From Pirellulaceae bacterium (GTDB taxonomy: Bacteria > Planctomycetota > Planctomycetia > Pirellulales > Pirellulaceae): DNA of 5,684 nucleotides. The DNA lies in NCBI GenBank assembly GCA_020846515.1, contig JADLDX010000351.1, positions 1 to 5,684 of the forward strand, given 5' to 3'. Positions 3,962 through 5,684 of the stretch are shown here, one piece after another (position 1 is the stretch's first letter; each line of letters starts with the position of its first letter). Under the pieces are notes generated by a model. It worked only from the letters and a program-made list of their open reading frames with translations, had not been told where the DNA came from and did not search any database. The position numbers and the translations under genes are program-made.

Positions 3962-5536
3962 GTTGGCTGGCTTGGGATAGGCCCACTTCTTCATGCTCGC
4001 CACGTTCCGCTCGACTTCAGGGTTGCCTCTGCCTAAGTAGACCTTCATGTCGCTATCGTACATAGCCTCTGGTTCGGCCCCTTGATCGCGCGTATCAAGG
4101 ATCCACTTGTCCAGCCGATCTCGCAATTGTTTAAGCGTTTGCGCGTGCTGAGCATCATTGGCCAGGTTGTTTAGTTGCCAAGGGTCATTGACCCAATCGT
4201 ATAGCTCTTCGGCCGGTCGTTTAGGCTGGAACAGCAAACGCTCGCTCAGTTCGGGCAGTTCACCAGCTGCATGCAAGCGTCGCAGATCCTGAACGATGGA
4301 CTTGCCGTCCTTGTAGGCATTCGGTTGCAGGTGCGGTTGATCGGGGTAAAAATTGCGGACATATAAGAAGCGATCGGTACGGACACTTCGTAATCGCTCG
4401 ATCGTTTCGTCGCAACGATCTCGGGCCGCAAACACTTCCGTACGCTGCTGATAGTCCTTGGCAAATAAGTCGCGAGCTTGCATGGCTGGAGGGATCGGCA
4501 AGCCGGCTGCTGCCAGCGAGATAGCCGCTAGATCGATATGTTCCACCAGGTCTTCGCGCACTTTACCGGCCTGGATCTTGCTCAGCAAAGTCGGAAAGTT
4601 GCGTGGGGCGCGCACGACCAGCGGTACATGTGTGCCCTCGTTGTACAAGAACTGCTTGCCGCGCGCGTGACTGATACCATGATCGGTCATGAAGATGACC
4701 AGCGTATCTTCCAAAATGCCTTCGTCTCGCAGACGCTTGATCACTTGTCCAACGTGTTGATCGGTCAAACGCACGGAATCCAGATAAGCGGCCCAATCGC
4801 GCAGCATGACCGGCGAGGCAGGATAATACGGAGGCAACTTGACTTGCTCCGGTTTAACCGCATCGCCCAACTCTTTCTCGGCCCGCATCGTTAACTTCTT
4901 GGCAGACTCGTCCGTACCGCCGCGCAATTTGCCGCCTGCCAATTGGACTTGCATAAAAAATGGTTGACCTGGCTTTCGAGCCGACCAGTCATGGCCAGCG
5001 TACATCTCAGCCATCGGCCATTCAAAGTTGTAGTCGGTCTTGCCGAGCTGTGTTCGGTTCGCCTGTGCCCTGTTGGCCGCGTTGCCTTGACGCCGCCCCG
5101 CTGCCGGCTTGCTCGCTCCGGCCGCCTGATCCAACAGACCGTCGCCAATACAGGTGAAGTAACCGGCTTGTTGGAATGAGGCGGTAATTGGTTTCACATC
5201 GGCGGGCAATTGAATCTTCAATTGGCCTCGACCGCTGCGATGATGATGGGCACCGATGGTGGTTTGATACATACCGGTGATGAGTGCTGATCGACAGGGC
5301 GAACAGACTGGGGCCGTCACAAACGCATGCGAAAACCGGGTGACTTCTGCGGCCAGTTGATCCACATGTGGCGTGCGAATGGTCTGCTCGCCATAACATG
5401 AAAAGTTAGCCGACATATCGTCCACAATAAACCACAAGATATTCGGACGTTTCTCAGTCGATTGCGCGACCAGGCTAGCTGTGTTGGTGAGACAACAAGC
5501 TAACGCGACGAGCCAACATGGCAATTTAAAGTGCAT
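3956..5536 (-). CDS. Secreted type I (formylglycine-dependent) sulfatase
   Basis: The 526-residue enzyme would hydrolyse sulfate esters, probably on sulfated polysaccharides, in the periplasm or outside the cell. A signal peptide covers 1-24 (cleavage near LVA). The alkaline-phosphatase-like sulfatase core follows: NILWFIVDD with metal ligands Asp39/Asp40, and the formylglycine signature CSPCRSALITG (78-88), where Cys78 is the residue converted to formylglycine and Arg82 completes CxPxR. Next come AHHHR (96-100), GKTDYNFEW (165-173), MTDHG with ligands Asp285/His286 (283-287) and GKQFLYNEGTHVPLVV with conserved Lys294 (293-308). The C-terminal subdomain has EELYDWVNDPWQLNNLA (443-459). Substrate cannot be deduced. 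Activity needs a formylglycine-generating or anaerobic sulfatase-maturating enzyme, not seen here. The stretch 131-164 is a low-complexity Ala/Gln/Asn/Arg-rich insertion. The start at 5536 gives a clean signal peptide but no Shine-Dalgarno site. It stands alone; the stop lies at the edge of the 182-bp element. Confidence 0.96.
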   Translation of the reverse strand: MHFKLPCWLVALACCLTNTASLVAQSTEKRPNILWFIVDDMSANFSCYGEQTIRTPHVDQLAAEVTRFSHAFVTAPVCSPCRSALITGMYQTTIGAHHHRSGRGQLKIQLPADVKPITASFQQAGYFTCIGDGLLDQAAGASKPAAGRRQGNAANRAQANRTQLGKTDYNFEWPMAEMYAGHDWSARKPGQPFFMQVQLAGGKLRGGTDESAKKLTMRAEKELGDAVKPEQVKLPPYYPASPVMLRDWAAYLDSVRLTDQHVGQVIKRLRDEGILEDTLVIFMTDHGISHARGKQFLYNEGTHVPLVVRAPRNFPTLLSKIQAGKVREDLVEHIDLAAISLAAAGLPIPPAMQARDLFAKDYQQRTEVFAARDRCDETIERLRSVRTDRFLYVRNFYPDQPHLQPNAYKDGKSIVQDLRRLHAAGELPELSERLLFQPKRPAEELYDWVNDPWQLNNLANDAQHAQTLKQLRDRLDKWILDTRDQGAEPEAMYDSDMKVYLGRGNPEVERNVASMKKWAYPKPANP

Positions 5537-5608
5537 CGTGTTTCTACCAAATGAGGACCAGGGGTATGTTCGGGGTTCCTTAATCTTACACTAAGAACTT
5601 ACCCTCGC

Positions 5609-5666
5609 GGGAACTAACCCTCCTGCTGCGTCGCAGTGGGAACTAACCCTCCTGCTGCGTAGCAGC
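5609..5666. repeat. Two tandem 29-bp units that form hairpins upstream of the sulfatase
   Basis: Units 5609-5637 and 5638-5666 both begin GGGAACTAACCCTCCTGCTGCGT and differ only in the last few bases. Unit 2 forms a 12-bp stem running into the next GGGAGGG (5647-5673): CCCTCC-T-GCTGC, loop GTA, GCAGC-G-GGAGGG with one T-G pair. Unit 1 forms a weaker version (CTGC-GTC-GCAG, extended by TCCTG/TGGGA with wobbles). A partial third copy (GAACTTACCCTCGC) precedes at 5596-5609. It resembles an intergenic REP-like repeat. It could also act as a leader structure or a terminator for a gene beyond 5684, but there is no T-tract. Confidence 0.75.
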
Positions 5667-5684
5667 GGGAGGGTCGACTGGCGG

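Noticed and set aside
3679..4065. Small open frames on both strands over the 182-bp element
   Set aside because: They arise from translating the 48-bp repeat (repeated peptides of period 16) and run into the sulfatase gene antisense; there is no ribosome-binding site.
5583..5588. -10-like TAAGAT on the minus strand upstream of the sulfatase
   Set aside because: It matches only four of six consensus bases and has no -35 hexamer at a usable spacing, so it is too weak to list.
5609..5666. CRISPR array or iteron-type origin
   Set aside because: There are only two contiguous 29-bp units with no spacers. Nothing nearby suggests a replication initiator, and the units are hairpin-forming intergenic repeats.

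Overview
The window looks like chromosomal DNA of a planctomycete, most likely in the Pirellulaceae (Rhodopirellula-like). This is an inference from gene content: a secreted sulfatase of a type greatly expanded in that group, a secreted double-BON protein with a Tyr/Pro/Trp-rich tail, a secreted PDZ-only protein, and weak or missing Shine-Dalgarno sites in front of several genes. No ribosomal RNA or other marker gene is present to settle it.

Layout. (1) 1-438, minus: the N-terminal 146 codons of dnaX (DNA polymerase III gamma/tau), cut by the window edge. Its four zinc-binding cysteines are all replaced. (2) 555-974, plus: a divergent small four-helix membrane protein of unknown function. (3) 975-1335: 361 bases with no gene I can support, ending in a strong Shine-Dalgarno site. 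(4) 1336-2190, plus: a secreted protein with two BON domains, ended by a TAG. The same frame continues for 49 more sense codons to 2340 and encodes a well-formed aromatic tail, so the gene appears split by one in-frame nonsense codon. (5) 2382-2433: a large, probably bidirectional terminator between convergent genes. (6) 2448-3647, minus: a secreted protein with two PDZ domains and a C-terminal coiled coil but no protease domain. (7) 3648-3955: a promoter candidate, then a 182-bp element with 15-bp perfect terminal inverted repeats, flanked by 9-bp direct repeats and filled with REP-like GCAA-loop hairpins. (8) 3956-5536, minus: a secreted formylglycine-dependent sulfatase whose stop codon lies inside the right-hand 9-bp repeat. 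(9) 5537-5684: the upstream region of the sulfatase, with two 29-bp tandem units that each fold into a GC-rich hairpin.

The genes do not form one pathway. dnaX is replication housekeeping; BON, PDZ and sulfatase proteins all carry export signals and would act in the periplasm, envelope or outside. The two most notable observations are the miniature element at the sulfatase stop codon, with target duplication and REP-like hairpins, and the nonsense codon in the BON gene. The DnaX cysteine loss is third.
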